From the NCBI GenBank assembly GCA_964640195.1, contig CAZXIC010000003.1, positions 1 through 64,000 on the forward strand: DNA of 64,000 nucleotides. The letters run 5' to 3'. Of the stretch, positions 24,433-32,675 are shown in pieces. The DNA is from CAZXIC01 sp964640195 (GTDB taxonomy: Archaea; Iainarchaeota; Iainarchaeia; Iainarchaeales; GCA-2688035). The notes beneath the pieces are model-generated. The model worked only from the letters and a program-made list of their open reading frames with translations. It was not told the DNA's origin and ran no database searches. Made by a program: the position numbers and the translations under genes. The stretch's first letter is position 1, and each line of letters opens with the position of its first letter.

Positions 24433-24728
24433 GTTTTCCAACCATACTTCTTTGCAAGCTCTTTCTCCAATTGCTTGCTGAAAACGTTACTCCTCCAGTT
24501 GTGCCACTCCTCATCTGTTTTGAATCTCCCTTTCCCCTTAAATATGCCTCTTGCAGCAAACAGCGCCTGCCAGGCCTCCTGCTTTGCTCTCTTTTCCTTA
24601 AGCTCGGCAAGCTTTTCCCTGATTGCCTCCCTAATGAACTCTGTCTTCGTGCTGTAATGCCCGAAACGCATACACGCAACAATCTCCTTTGCAAGCGCGC
24701 TGTCCAACTTCAAAGAAACGCTCTGCAT
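24429..24728 (-). CDS. RHH (CopG/MetJ-type) antitoxin-like protein
   Basis: The 99-residue protein has an N-terminal ribbon-helix-helix MQSVSLKLDSALAKEIVACM followed by HYSTKTEFIREAIREKL, a DNA-binding fold. The C-terminal half (about residues 50-99) would bind a toxin. ATG 24728 follows a TATA-like TTTTTAAATATT by about 20 bases. It is tail-to-tail with the PIN gene, not in the usual antitoxin-toxin order. Confidence 0.75.
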   Translation of the reverse strand: MQSVSLKLDSALAKEIVACMRFGHYSTKTEFIREAIREKLAELKEKRAKQEAWQALFAARGIFKGKGRFKTDEEWHNWRSNVFSKQLEKELAKKYGWKT

Positions 24729-24762
24729 AATACAAAATAATACTAAGTAATATTTAAAAAGA

Positions 24763-25305
24763 TTACTGCTTTTGCCGCTTTCCGCCGAAGCTTGCGGCAA
24801 CCCTCCCGTACGCAATATCGAACAGCAGGAAAGCGGCAAAGTAAACCATTTCAAACGCGCCGAGCAGGGCAAATGCAAGTACTGCTATTTTCATAAAAAA
24901 GCGGTAGCGGAAAAACAATTCAACAAATTTAACCTTAACCGTGTTTTTATCTGCGTAATTATTTCCCACTTCGTCCAGAACGCCGGCAATTGTGAGCACA
25001 ATTAACGGGGCAATTAAGAACGAGAAGGCGCTCGCCCAATACAGCACTGCAACCACAATTATTGCACCTACAAAGAATGCCAGGTTGTCAACCTTGCGCC
25101 CTAGCAGGCAGCTCAGCAGCACTGCCATCAGAATCGTTGCAGCCGGCGCGCTTGACAGCATCGTGAAAGCAAAAAGCAGTGCGGTTGGAATTGCGAGCAG
25201 GAAAGCGGCGCGCTTGCTGAACGCTGCCCTGTCAAAAGCAGCATCTATCGCAGCGAGCAATGCGCCAAGAAAAGGAAAAGAGACAAGCAAGAACAGTTCG
25301 GGCAT
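24763..25305 (-). CDS. Polytopic membrane protein
   Basis: The 180-residue protein has five or six helices. It starts MPELFLLVSFPFLGALLAAIDA (in parts) and ends in a basic tail. Two internal loops with Asp and Asn (GVLDEVGNNYADKN) recall CDP-archaeol synthase-like or unknown membrane enzymes, but that is weak. ATG 25305 is chosen; a TATA-like TTTATTTTAT lies about 20 bases upstream, overlapping the HAD gene end. Confidence 0.5.
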   Translation of the reverse strand: MPELFLLVSFPFLGALLAAIDAAFDRAAFSKRAAFLLAIPTALLFAFTMLSSAPAATILMAVLLSCLLGRKVDNLAFFVGAIIVVAVLYWASAFSFLIAPLIVLTIAGVLDEVGNNYADKNTVKVKFVELFFRYRFFMKIAVLAFALLGAFEMVYFAAFLLFDIAYGRVAASFGGKRQKQ

Positions 25306-25328
25306 ATGGGGTCTGAGATAAAATAAAA

Positions 25329-26126
25329 CTATCTTAGAAGATTTGTTAATTTTTCCCAAGGTTTATTATTAAAACCCCGGAGTACAATATTGAAGTGCCT
25401 TTTTTCCAATAATAGCAGTGGGGGGTTAACCGCCAATGCTAGCCCTGCTGAATTGAATAGCTCTAGGTCCTCAACACTATTTCCTGCAAAAAAAATTCTA
25501 TTTTTATCTTTAGATTTTAAACAATATTTTCTTAATACCTCTTTTTTAAATGTAGGCAAATCTAGAAAATTCATTTCATATTCCCCGCTAAACTTCTTTT
25601 TCCCCCTGGAGTCAATTTTATAATCCATGCTCCAATGGCCATCAAAAGATAATTCTTTTACAACAATATCTGCAATAAATTTTGGAGCCAGAGATACCAA
25701 TATAGAGTTAATGCCTTTACTCTTCAAGAATTTGGTAAATTCCCCTACTCCGACACATAAATTGATTATAAATTTTTGGGCGCAAGAAGAAAATTCCGCA
25801 TAACTTTCATTCTTAAGAAGAAGAATAAATTTGTTATAAATATCATAAAATTCCATCTTTTTGCTTAGCGATATTAAACTATTTAATCTTGCCTTTTTTT
25901 TAATATATTTTTTTTCACCAAGGAGAGCATGCTCTGCAAATATCTTCATTGTAACGTCTAAAATAAAAAAAGAGGGGTATATTGTTCCATCCAAATCAAA
26001 GAATGCATACTTAGTATTATCTAATTTGACTTTTATCTCCTCAAGCGTAAGTTCATTTCCTATAAAGACTCCTGCGGAAACTTTAGTATACTCTTTACCC
26101 AAATTATAAAAAGTATTTTCCATCAT
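25329..26126 (-). CDS. HAD-family phosphatase, SerB-like
   Basis: The 265-residue protein has the HAD nucleophile motif FFDLDGTIYPS (about residue 42), motif II VSLAP and motif III/IV KIDSRGKKK...FFAGNSVEDLELF with the metal Asp. A helical cap lies between. Such enzymes remove phosphate from small substrates. Its start overlaps the GGGP-synthase homologue by 23 bases, so a shared path, such as dephosphorylation of a prenyl-glyceryl phosphate, is plausible but not proven. The coding DNA is clearly more A/T-rich than flanking core genes. Confidence 0.75.
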   Translation of the reverse strand: MMENTFYNLGKEYTKVSAGVFIGNELTLEEIKVKLDNTKYAFFDLDGTIYPSFFILDVTMKIFAEHALLGEKKYIKKKARLNSLISLSKKMEFYDIYNKFILLLKNESYAEFSSCAQKFIINLCVGVGEFTKFLKSKGINSILVSLAPKFIADIVVKELSFDGHWSMDYKIDSRGKKKFSGEYEMNFLDLPTFKKEVLRKYCLKSKDKNRIFFAGNSVEDLELFNSAGLALAVNPPLLLLEKRHFNIVLRGFNNKPWEKLTNLLR

Positions 26127-26883
26127 ATTTCCTGGAAATTTTTACTATGCCTCTTAAAATTCTTAAGCCTTTTTCTGTTTCAATAAGGTTACCTAAATGG
26201 ACTGCATCTGCTCCTTGAGCAAAAAGTTTTTTTGCTTGCTCAATTTTTTTTATACCGCTTGTGGGGATAAGAAATAAGTCAGTATTTCTTTTAATTAATC
26301 CAATATGATCCAATGGAGGAGGCAACATTGCACCAGAACCTCCTGCCATTATATAGAAACGCATGCCTAAATATTGAGCGGCTAATGCCATGGCTAAACT
26401 AAGTTCTGGCTTTTTGCGTGGTATAGGAAAGGACCTTGCCAGCCAATTCGATGAACCTACAACCCCTCGTTCATCAAATACATAGGCTGTAGGCAATAAC
26501 TCAAAATTTTTTTTACTCATTGGGATTGCATTTAGTATCAGATTATCCCTAAGAAAGAATATGTTTTCTGCATTTAAGACACTCATCCAATAAGCTGCTG
26601 TTTTGTCTTTAATTCCTCTTAAAAGGCCAAGAGAATTATTTGTGATATAACTTACTGTAGTAAAATCAAAATCTTTAGTCGCAATTTTAATTACATTTTG
26701 CATCTGGGCTGCATTTATAATACTCCCTCCAATTGCAATGTGGGAGATATTAAGTTCTTGAATCTCCTTTAAAACCAAATGAAGGTGGCTCTCGCTATAT
26801 TCTTCTGGGTCTATCTGCGGTATTACGAGGGGATGTTCTGCCCTAAGTTTGTATATCTTTTTCTCGATTGGGCCAATTTTCAA
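26104..26883 (-). CDS. Geranylgeranylglyceryl-phosphate synthase family protein (divergent)
   Basis: GGGP synthase joins a prenyl diphosphate to glycerol 1-phosphate, the first archaeal lipid ether bond. The 259-residue product has the family features PELSLAMALAAQYLGMRF, then a glycine loop YIMAGGSGAMLPPP, and IPTSGIKKIEQAKKLFAQGADAVHLGNLIE at the second phosphate site (given in parts: IPTSGIKKIEQAK, GADAVHLGNLIE). The glycine loop normally reads YLEAGSGA; here the Glu is replaced by Met, so activity may be altered. TTG 26883 follows AGGGTGA by five bases. It lies in an AT-rich operon with a HAD phosphatase and a V4R-like protein. Confidence 0.75.
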   Translation of the reverse strand: MKIGPIEKKIYKLRAEHPLVIPQIDPEEYSESHLHLVLKEIQELNISHIAIGGSIINAAQMQNVIKIATKDFDFTTVSYITNNSLGLLRGIKDKTAAYWMSVLNAENIFFLRDNLILNAIPMSKKNFELLPTAYVFDERGVVGSSNWLARSFPIPRKKPELSLAMALAAQYLGMRFYIMAGGSGAMLPPPLDHIGLIKRNTDLFLIPTSGIKKIEQAKKLFAQGADAVHLGNLIETEKGLRILRGIVKISRKYDGKYFL

Positions 26884-26889
26884 TGCGGT

Positions 26890-28023
26890 TCACCCTTCTG
26901 AAAATATTAGAGCTAAATGTCCTTGGGAAAGATCTATCGAAGGTTTTCTAAACAAAATGTTCTTATTTAAAGCTTTACTATATATCCCACTCAACAAACC
27001 ACTAATCATTATAAATTCTACATCTTTAGCATATTTAGTCCATGGAAAATGATTTATAACTACCTGTTGTTTAGTACCCGGCAACGCAATAACCTCCCCC
27101 CATCCTAGCGCGGATAAGAGTTCTACTACACTTTGCAAATCTTTCATGCCAAATTCAGGAAATAAGTTTTTGCCTGTCGAAACAGCTATTTCAAACATTT
27201 TGTCTCTCATAACTTTGGGCAAGGCTAATTCAAGCATATAGATTGCACTAACCTCCATAAGAAATAACCTTTCTGCCCCGTGGGTGATTATCCCCCTATT
27301 GTACTTGAAAAGTTTAGAATCTAGAAATGTTTGAAAAGATTTTTTGTATCTAATTTTTGTCTCTATATTAAGTTTTCTGTAAGTAGCGAAATCAGGCTTA
27401 AGATCATCCACGTTTGTTTCCTTGAATACGCCCGAAGAAAAATATTTTTCTAAGATTTGAGGAACCGCACATTTAACCTTACAAGTATGCTCTTTGCCAG
27501 CAAATTTACTATCGTACAAGCAACCTTCAATTTTTGGTTCTTGTAATATCCATGCCACTACACCTGCCGCGCCCCCTGTTGCTAAGAAGTAATCATATCC
27601 CAATTTTCGGCATACGGCAAAATTTCTTAAAGAATAATCAACAGTTCGATTTTCAACATTGGTACTTTGTGCTATCTCTGTAGCATAGGTCCCCTCCACA
27701 AATTTACTTGCAATAGTGATCCATTTTTTTACTGCATTACCAGGATGGTCCTTAATATTTTCAAATCTACCAAGTTGTGAAAATCGATAGCCAAATCTTT
27801 TACCTAAAGAGTACATTACTTGCTTCCCCCTATCCCCAAAACCTCCTACCAGATTCTTCTCTAAGTTAACAAAGAAAGATTCTGGGACCAACAATTGTCT
27901 GGCAAAAATATTGGTTTTCCCAGATATTTTGAAATCCACAAAGCCAGGCATGTTGAAAATAAGTGCTCTGGGCATTATGTATCGTTGGACATAAAATCGC
28001 ACTACTTTGTCTTGAAGATCCAT
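26890..28023 (-). CDS. Probable tandem V4R-type sensor protein
   Basis: The 377-residue protein seems to contain two halves. The first (residues 30-165) ends in the cysteines GCLYDSKFAGKEHTC. The second (about 225-375) has a pattern (ELLSALGWGEVIAL, NHFPWTKY, then SGLLSGIYSKALNK) like 4-vinyl-reductase (V4R) ligand-binding domains. V4R domains bind small hydrophobic or metal-linked ligands and often sense rather than catalyse. It follows the KaiC-like gene by nine bases and precedes the GGGPS-like gene by six, so they form an operon. The match is weaker than for the 32676 protein. Confidence 0.5.
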   Translation of the reverse strand: MDLQDKVVRFYVQRYIMPRALIFNMPGFVDFKISGKTNIFARQLLVPESFFVNLEKNLVGGFGDRGKQVMYSLGKRFGYRFSQLGRFENIKDHPGNAVKKWITIASKFVEGTYATEIAQSTNVENRTVDYSLRNFAVCRKLGYDYFLATGGAAGVVAWILQEPKIEGCLYDSKFAGKEHTCKVKCAVPQILEKYFSSGVFKETNVDDLKPDFATYRKLNIETKIRYKKSFQTFLDSKLFKYNRGIITHGAERLFLMEVSAIYMLELALPKVMRDKMFEIAVSTGKNLFPEFGMKDLQSVVELLSALGWGEVIALPGTKQQVVINHFPWTKYAKDVEFIMISGLLSGIYSKALNKNILFRKPSIDLSQGHLALIFSEG

Positions 28024-28032
28024 CGTCTCAAC

Positions 28033-28779
28033 CTAAGACTCAATCTCAAACTCAATTCCTTTGCTAGTTATATTATAAGATTTTATGCCCCCATCTATTG
28101 AGGAGTATCTCATCTTTCTAACTTGTATTGTTCGATTAAATTGTTCCCCTACGGTCAATACATTTAGAACTAAAACACCATCCGTTATAAATTCACTCAC
28201 CCCATCTGCGCTCAGGGCTTTTATTTCTTCAGATAATTCACTTGTAAGCAAGCTTGTAACCCCATATTTCTTCAATTCTTTTATTAGTTTGTACAAAATG
28301 CTTTTTGCCACAATCTGCTCCGTTCTTGGAATCGGTGAAACTGTTTCCGCTATTTGCACAAGTGAGAAGCCGCCTTTTTCTCCCAGCCCGCCGATTATAA
28401 GAGCGTCAGTCAGCGTGGTCATGCTGTCAACTGTTACGCGCTTGGGCTTGAATTCCTTGATTAAAACATCAACTTTCTGCATAAAATCGTCTCCTGAAGT
28501 GATATCAAAATACAGGATCTTAATCAGATTCTTGCTTTGCAGCGCCTTCAAGTCCCAGCCAAACTTTTCGGCATGCTTTTGCAATTCCTCTTCACTCTGC
28601 TCCGTGCTGATGTAAAGCCCTTTCTCGCCAAAAACCTGGGCGCCATTTATCAAAAACTGCAGGCAAAGAGTGCTCTTACCAGTTCCAGCGCCGCCACTGA
28701 CCAAAACAAGGTTTGCCTCAGGAATGCCACCCATCAGCACCTTGTCTAAGCCCTGAATGCCTGTTTTTGTCCTGGACAT
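28033..28779 (-). CDS. KaiC-like RecA-superfamily ATPase
   Basis: Single-domain KaiC/RadA-like ATPase: TGIQGLDKVLMGGIPE at the N-terminus, Walker A SGGAGTGKST (about residue 33), an acidic loop STEQSEEE, Walker B RVTVDSMTTLTDA (about residue 116) and a C-terminal strand pair. Archaeal relatives link signals to transcription or motility, but no partner is fixed. ATG 28779 is placed about 25 bases after AAATTTATATAC; the longer frame to 28833 is unlikely. Base composition shifts to AT-rich inside this gene, left of about 28320. Confidence 0.85.
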   Translation of the reverse strand: MSRTKTGIQGLDKVLMGGIPEANLVLVSGGAGTGKSTLCLQFLINGAQVFGEKGLYISTEQSEEELQKHAEKFGWDLKALQSKNLIKILYFDITSGDDFMQKVDVLIKEFKPKRVTVDSMTTLTDALIIGGLGEKGGFSLVQIAETVSPIPRTEQIVAKSILYKLIKELKKYGVTSLLTSELSEEIKALSADGVSEFITDGVLVLNVLTVGEQFNRTIQVRKMRYSSIDGGIKSYNITSKGIEFEIES

Positions 28780-28843
28780 TTCAATAATATAACCGTCCTC
28801 TTGTATATAAATTTTTCTTAAAGGAGAAAGCATAGATAAAGGC

Positions 28844-29661
28844 TTATTTGAAGCAGGTCATTGTTTGCTTCCTTAGCTCTTCAGCCAGCCGGGGTTCTTT
28901 GAGGAATTTCACCAGCACCTTCGTTTTTCTCTCAAAAACCGAGTGGAAGAAATCATCAATGTTCAACTCTTTTACAGTCTTTGTTTTTGAGTATATTTCA
29001 TTCAGTTTCTGCTTTATTTCAGGCGAATAGAAAACCTGCAGAACAAAGTTACCAAGAACTACAAGGTCAAAGGTAGAGGCAACATCGACACCTATTTTTG
29101 ATTTTATGCCTGTTTTGTTCCAGAAATCAGCGCACCAACGGTCAATTTCATCTTTTCCTTTCACAAGTGAGTAAGCATCAAAAAGCATTCCCAAGTCCTT
29201 AATGTTTGCGTATTCCTCTCTTGAAAGGAACAGGGGGATCCACAAATGATTCCAATTCAAACAAAGAAGTGGCTTTTTAGGTAAAAGAGGCAGGAACTTT
29301 CCGAGTGAATCAATCAAAAACAGGTCAACGGCATAAATCGTGTCAAACTCCAGCGTCCTGCCCTCAATGCTCTTGATGAAGTCTTGGGTGTATGCTGCGT
29401 GCTGTCCCTGGAAGAACTTTTGCCCTTCGTCAATCCAGTGCAGGGAAAGAGAGTAGCCTTCATCAGTTTTTTCAATGACAGACTCCTGAACCAGCTCGCC
29501 CAGCGCCTTGTGCACTGCCTGATAAGATACTGGCTCTTTTGACTGCTTTTTACCCTGTTGAAGATTTCCTTTGCGCTGAGCGGCCATTGCTCACCCAGAA
29601 TCTGAATTATCGTGCCTTTTGTCCCGCCTTCCTTCCCAAAGGCAAGCAGAGCCCTAGCCAT
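28844..29661 (-). CDS. Winged-helix regulator interrupted by a one-base frameshift
   Basis: Residues 1-38 (MARALLAFGKEGGTKGTIIQ, ILGEQWPLSAKEIFNRVK) lie in the frame from 29661. The rest (KQSKEPVSYQAVHKALGELV and onward to 28844) lies in another frame, open from 29587. The break falls at five T's (29547-29551, plus strand); one more base would join them into a 273-residue protein: an N-terminal wHTH and a long C-terminal domain of unknown fold. The layout resembles the wHTH protein at 33242 and the KaiC neighbour. TATA-like TTAATTATAATT precedes the start. Confidence 0.65.
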
Positions 29662-29697
29662 AGTAATAGAATTATAATTAAGGGGAATGGTTTAAAA

Positions 29698-29792
29698 ATC
29701 AACTTTTTAGTTGATGAGAATTCAACCGCAGGCATATATTGTCCTAAAAAAGGGATTTTTATCGAGGAGACAACAAAATTTGTCTCTTTTTC
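29698..29792. promoter_or_regulatory. Regulatory element copy B (divergent gap before U32 gene)
   Basis: ATCAACTTTTTAGTTGA and TTCAACCG repeat the half-site pattern of copy A at 23718. They are followed by a TATATT word and a hairpin GAGACAA/TTGTCTC in the position of the copy A hairpin; the stem bases differ but still pair. It lies between the wHTH gene (minus) and the U32 gene (plus). Confidence 0.5.
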
Positions 29793-29858
29793 ACAGTTGC
29801 ACTCCTGCATGGCCTTAACTGGCCCGGGAATGTAGCTGCCAATATAAAGGTTTTAATA

Positions 29859-31037
29859 ATGAAAACAAAACCCGATATCGAGTTTTCAGTTGCCACTAAC
29901 TGGGACCCCAAGCTGCTTCATGGAATACAAGATTACCCAATTCACTCAATTTATGGAAAACTAAAATTTGATATTTTGGGCGGGGGCAGGAACCCACAAA
30001 AACTCCCTGTAGTCACACCCAGCCAAGTTGAAGAACACGTCAAACAAGCACGAGAACAAGGAATAGAATTTTTCTACCTTCTAAACACAAACTCCACAAA
30101 CAACAAGGAATTCACACCCCAATTCCATAAACAAATCTACAACCAACTAGAATGGCTCTCGAAAATCGGAACAGACCGCGTCACCATCGCACTCCCATTC
30201 CTCGCAAAAATAGTCAAAGAAAATTTTCCAAACCTCAAAATCCACGTTTCTAAAATGGCAAGAGTCAGCACCGCTAAAAGAGCAATGTACTGGGCAGAAA
30301 TGGGAGCAGCCTCGGTCTGCCTAGACACCTACATAACAAGAAACTTTGACAGGCTAGCAGAAATAAGCGATTCAGTAGACCTAGAACTCGAACTCCTAGC
30401 CAACGACGCCTGCCTCTTCCAATGCCCATACGACAACTACCATAACGCCACCGAAAGCAATGTTTCACAAGAAAACACCAAAACCAGTTACTTCAGCTAT
30501 TGCACATTCTCCTGCAAACAAAAATTCTGGTCAAACCCATCCGAAATAATCAGAAGCATGTTCATCCGCCCCGAAGACCTACAAGCCTACAGCCAAGTCG
30601 GAATCAAAAGATTCAAGCTCATTGACAGAATAAAACCCACCGAATGGATGCTCAACATGCTTAAAGCATACTCAGAGCAAAAATACGATGGAAACCTAGC
30701 CGACCTCTTCGGCTTTTACAACACTTACCAAAAAAAACCAGAAAACCAAAAACCAAAACGATTGAAACCAGGCCAAGCAAAATCATTCGCACAAATACGG
30801 CGCCTGAAGTCATCAAACTATTTCAACCTTGACATCTTCATCGATAACAACAAACTCGATGGCTTTCTCAACCACTTCAAAAAACAATCATGCGAACAAA
30901 GCGCCTGCGGCATAGACTGCAAATACTGCGCAGCCATAGCAAAAAAAGCCATTAAAATCAACAAAAAAAACAGGGACACAATCCTCGCCAACCTAAAACT
31001 CGTCCTCGGCAAGTTTCACAAAGGCCAACTCACATGA
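29859..31037 (+). CDS. U32-family peptidase-like protein (Cys-rich)
   Basis: The 392 residues follow the U32 pattern: a TIM-barrel-like N-terminus, MARVSTAKRAMYWAEMGAASVC (in parts MARVSTAKRAMYW and AEMGAASVC), and ACLFQCPYDNYHN with YCTFSC, the Cys groups that bind an iron-sulfur cluster in RNA- or ubiquinone-related U32 members. The C-terminus adds CEQSACGIDCKYC. Several U32 proteins act in tRNA or cofactor hydroxylation rather than proteolysis. TATA-like CAATATAAAG lies about 20 bases before the ATG. Codons end mostly in A or C, unlike neighbours. Confidence 0.75.
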   Translation: MKTKPDIEFSVATNWDPKLLHGIQDYPIHSIYGKLKFDILGGGRNPQKLPVVTPSQVEEHVKQAREQGIEFFYLLNTNSTNNKEFTPQFHKQIYNQLEWLSKIGTDRVTIALPFLAKIVKENFPNLKIHVSKMARVSTAKRAMYWAEMGAASVCLDTYITRNFDRLAEISDSVDLELELLANDACLFQCPYDNYHNATESNVSQENTKTSYFSYCTFSCKQKFWSNPSEIIRSMFIRPEDLQAYSQVGIKRFKLIDRIKPTEWMLNMLKAYSEQKYDGNLADLFGFYNTYQKKPENQKPKRLKPGQAKSFAQIRRLKSSNYFNLDIFIDNNKLDGFLNHFKKQSCEQSACGIDCKYCAAIAKKAIKINKKNRDTILANLKLVLGKFHKGQLT

Positions 31038-31105
31038 CACAAAAACTTTTAGGAGAAAACAATAAGAATAAATAAAAAAGACAAGAAACATCAATACAAC
31101 AAAAA

Positions 31106-31849
31106 ATGGTTTTCTTTATGAGCGGCGTTAAAACAATCATCTTCGATTTTGATGGGACACTCGCAGACACGAGAGAATGCATAATAGAAACACTCAACCT
31201 TATCCTCGAAAGAAACGGTTTTCAAAAAGCCCAGCCAAAACAAGTCCACCGGTTAATAGGCCTGACTCTCGAACAAAACTTTGAAGCACTCGCAAAAAAC
31301 GCGACACCCGCACAAATCCAAAAAATGGCAAGGGAATACAGGCGGACATACAACCGAATAGCACCCGCAAAAACAAGACTATTTAGGGGAGTAAAAGAAA
31401 CACTCGAACAACTAAAAGCGATGGGAGTAAAAACCGCGATAACAACAAGCAAAGGTCTCGAAGGAACCAAAAGAATACTTGAAGCAACAGGAATACTGCC
31501 CCTGTTTGACGCAATAATCGTAGAAGCCAGGGTCAAAAACAAAAAACCAGCGCCAGACATAGTAAAACTAGCGATGAAAAAACTCCACGCCAAACCCCAA
31601 GAAACACTGGTAGTTGGAGACACTGTCTGGGACATAGAAATGGGGAAAAGAGCCGGAACAAAAACCTGTGGCATAACACACGGAAACCACCCAAGAAAAA
31701 CCCTGCAAAGAGCAAAACCCGACCACATCATAGACAGAATTACTACGCTAACAAAAAGCACTGTGCCCCGAAGACAAAACAGGCTACGACCCAGACCACG
31801 AAAAACCAACACCTCTAAAAGAAACATAACAAGACACAAACACCCATAA
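31106..31849 (+). CDS. HAD-superfamily hydrolase, phosphoglycolate phosphatase-like
   Basis: The 247-residue protein has the catalytic FDFDGTLADT near the N-terminus, a helical cap, TTSKGLEG (motif II), KNKKPAPD and VVGDTVWDIEMGKRAG (motif IV). The C-terminal 25 residues are strongly basic (RPRKTNTSKRNITRHKHP). Like the U32 gene just before it, the coding strand is A/C-rich, so the two probably entered together. Start ATG 31106 or 31118. Confidence 0.8.
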   Translation: MVFFMSGVKTIIFDFDGTLADTRECIIETLNLILERNGFQKAQPKQVHRLIGLTLEQNFEALAKNATPAQIQKMAREYRRTYNRIAPAKTRLFRGVKETLEQLKAMGVKTAITTSKGLEGTKRILEATGILPLFDAIIVEARVKNKKPAPDIVKLAMKKLHAKPQETLVVGDTVWDIEMGKRAGTKTCGITHGNHPRKTLQRAKPDHIIDRITTLTKSTVPRRQNRLRPRPRKTNTSKRNITRHKHP

Positions 31850-31851
31850 AA

Positions 31852-32050
31852 AAAGACCAGCAGTCTTAGCTCGCAACCGGGAACTCTTTGCACAACTTGT
31901 CAGCCTTTTTCCACTTCTCAACCAAAAAGTTGATTACTAAGCAGAGCTTTGATGGCAGTAATGGACAGCATCCTGGACAGAAGAGCCTGTGAAATACCTG
32001 CGAATTTGAACTGGCTTAGCCTACCTTTTCAGACAATTGCCTTCACCATT
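31852..32050 (-). ncRNA. Candidate small RNA, no clear ORF
   Basis: On the minus strand a TATA-like GATTTAAAAAATAG (around 32066-32080) is followed by about 190 bases without a good ORF. They begin GCCTTAATGGTGAAGGC (a 5-bp hairpin) and end AAGAC-TGCTG-GTCTT followed by T's, a terminator-like structure. The segment also contains the ATCAACTTTTTGGTTGA word (partial copy C of the element at 23718). An alternative is an eroded gene: one frame reads LVEKWKKADKLCKEFPVAS before a stop at 31868. The 280-base gap holds no protein gene I would support. Confidence 0.4.
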
Positions 32051-32129
32051 AAGGCATCTTACTATTTTTTAAATCGCAAGCTTTGCCCTGTGTTTAGCTG
32101 TTGCAAAAAAAGCAGTTAGCCAAATCAAT

Positions 32130-32605
32130 TTAAGACACAGGCTCGTATACGAAGAGCTTTGGATCGCCTTTTGGGTTTACAAGCCGAGTCTTAATTTTTG
32201 TTTCTTTGAGTATTCGCTTTATTTCGCCTACAAGAGATAAGTCAATTCCATTAACCGAAATGATGTTGTCTATTAAAACGATGTATTTGCTTTTTTCTTT
32301 GTTGTAAATATATAGATTAACAAGTCCATAGATATTGCGGTTTAATCTACTTAAAATCTTAATCGAATTGTAATTAAGCCTGCCTTCCAAAAAATAGAAA
32401 TTATCTGAGCTTTCAAAAAACAACTTCCCTCTATTTTTCCCTCTTTAATTTTGAACTCCCATAAATTTTTATCCAGAAACTCTCTCTTTTTGTCAAAGTA
32501 GGTGATCCTGAACAAACCAAGGCCATTTCTCAGAGCAAATTCAAGCATTTGCTTCAATGTAGATGCAAGTTTGTTTTCAGGAAGCGGCGGAAAAACTATA
32601 TGCAT
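32130..32605 (-). CDS. Small protein of unknown function, split by a one-base frameshift
   Basis: Frame one runs from ATG 32605 (MHIVFPPLPENKLASTLKQM) to KEGKIEG; the natural continuation KLFFESSDNFYFLEGRL lies in another frame and runs to the stop at 32130. The shift is at a GGG run near 32431: one more G joins them into about 158 residues. The joined protein has no recognised domain. A plain annotation would give 32351-32605 and 32130-32423 as separate genes. Confidence 0.55.
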
Positions 32606-32675
32606 AAATTTCAGCCTAATTACCCTCTGTGCAAAAACTTATAAAGCAATTTTCTTTTTCGTCAATAAACAATTT

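Noticed and set aside
29539..29835. Plus-strand ORF between the wHTH and U32 genes
   Set aside because: Most of it is the shadow of the wHTH gene. The last part follows the element copy B and matches copy A only through the shared DNA word.
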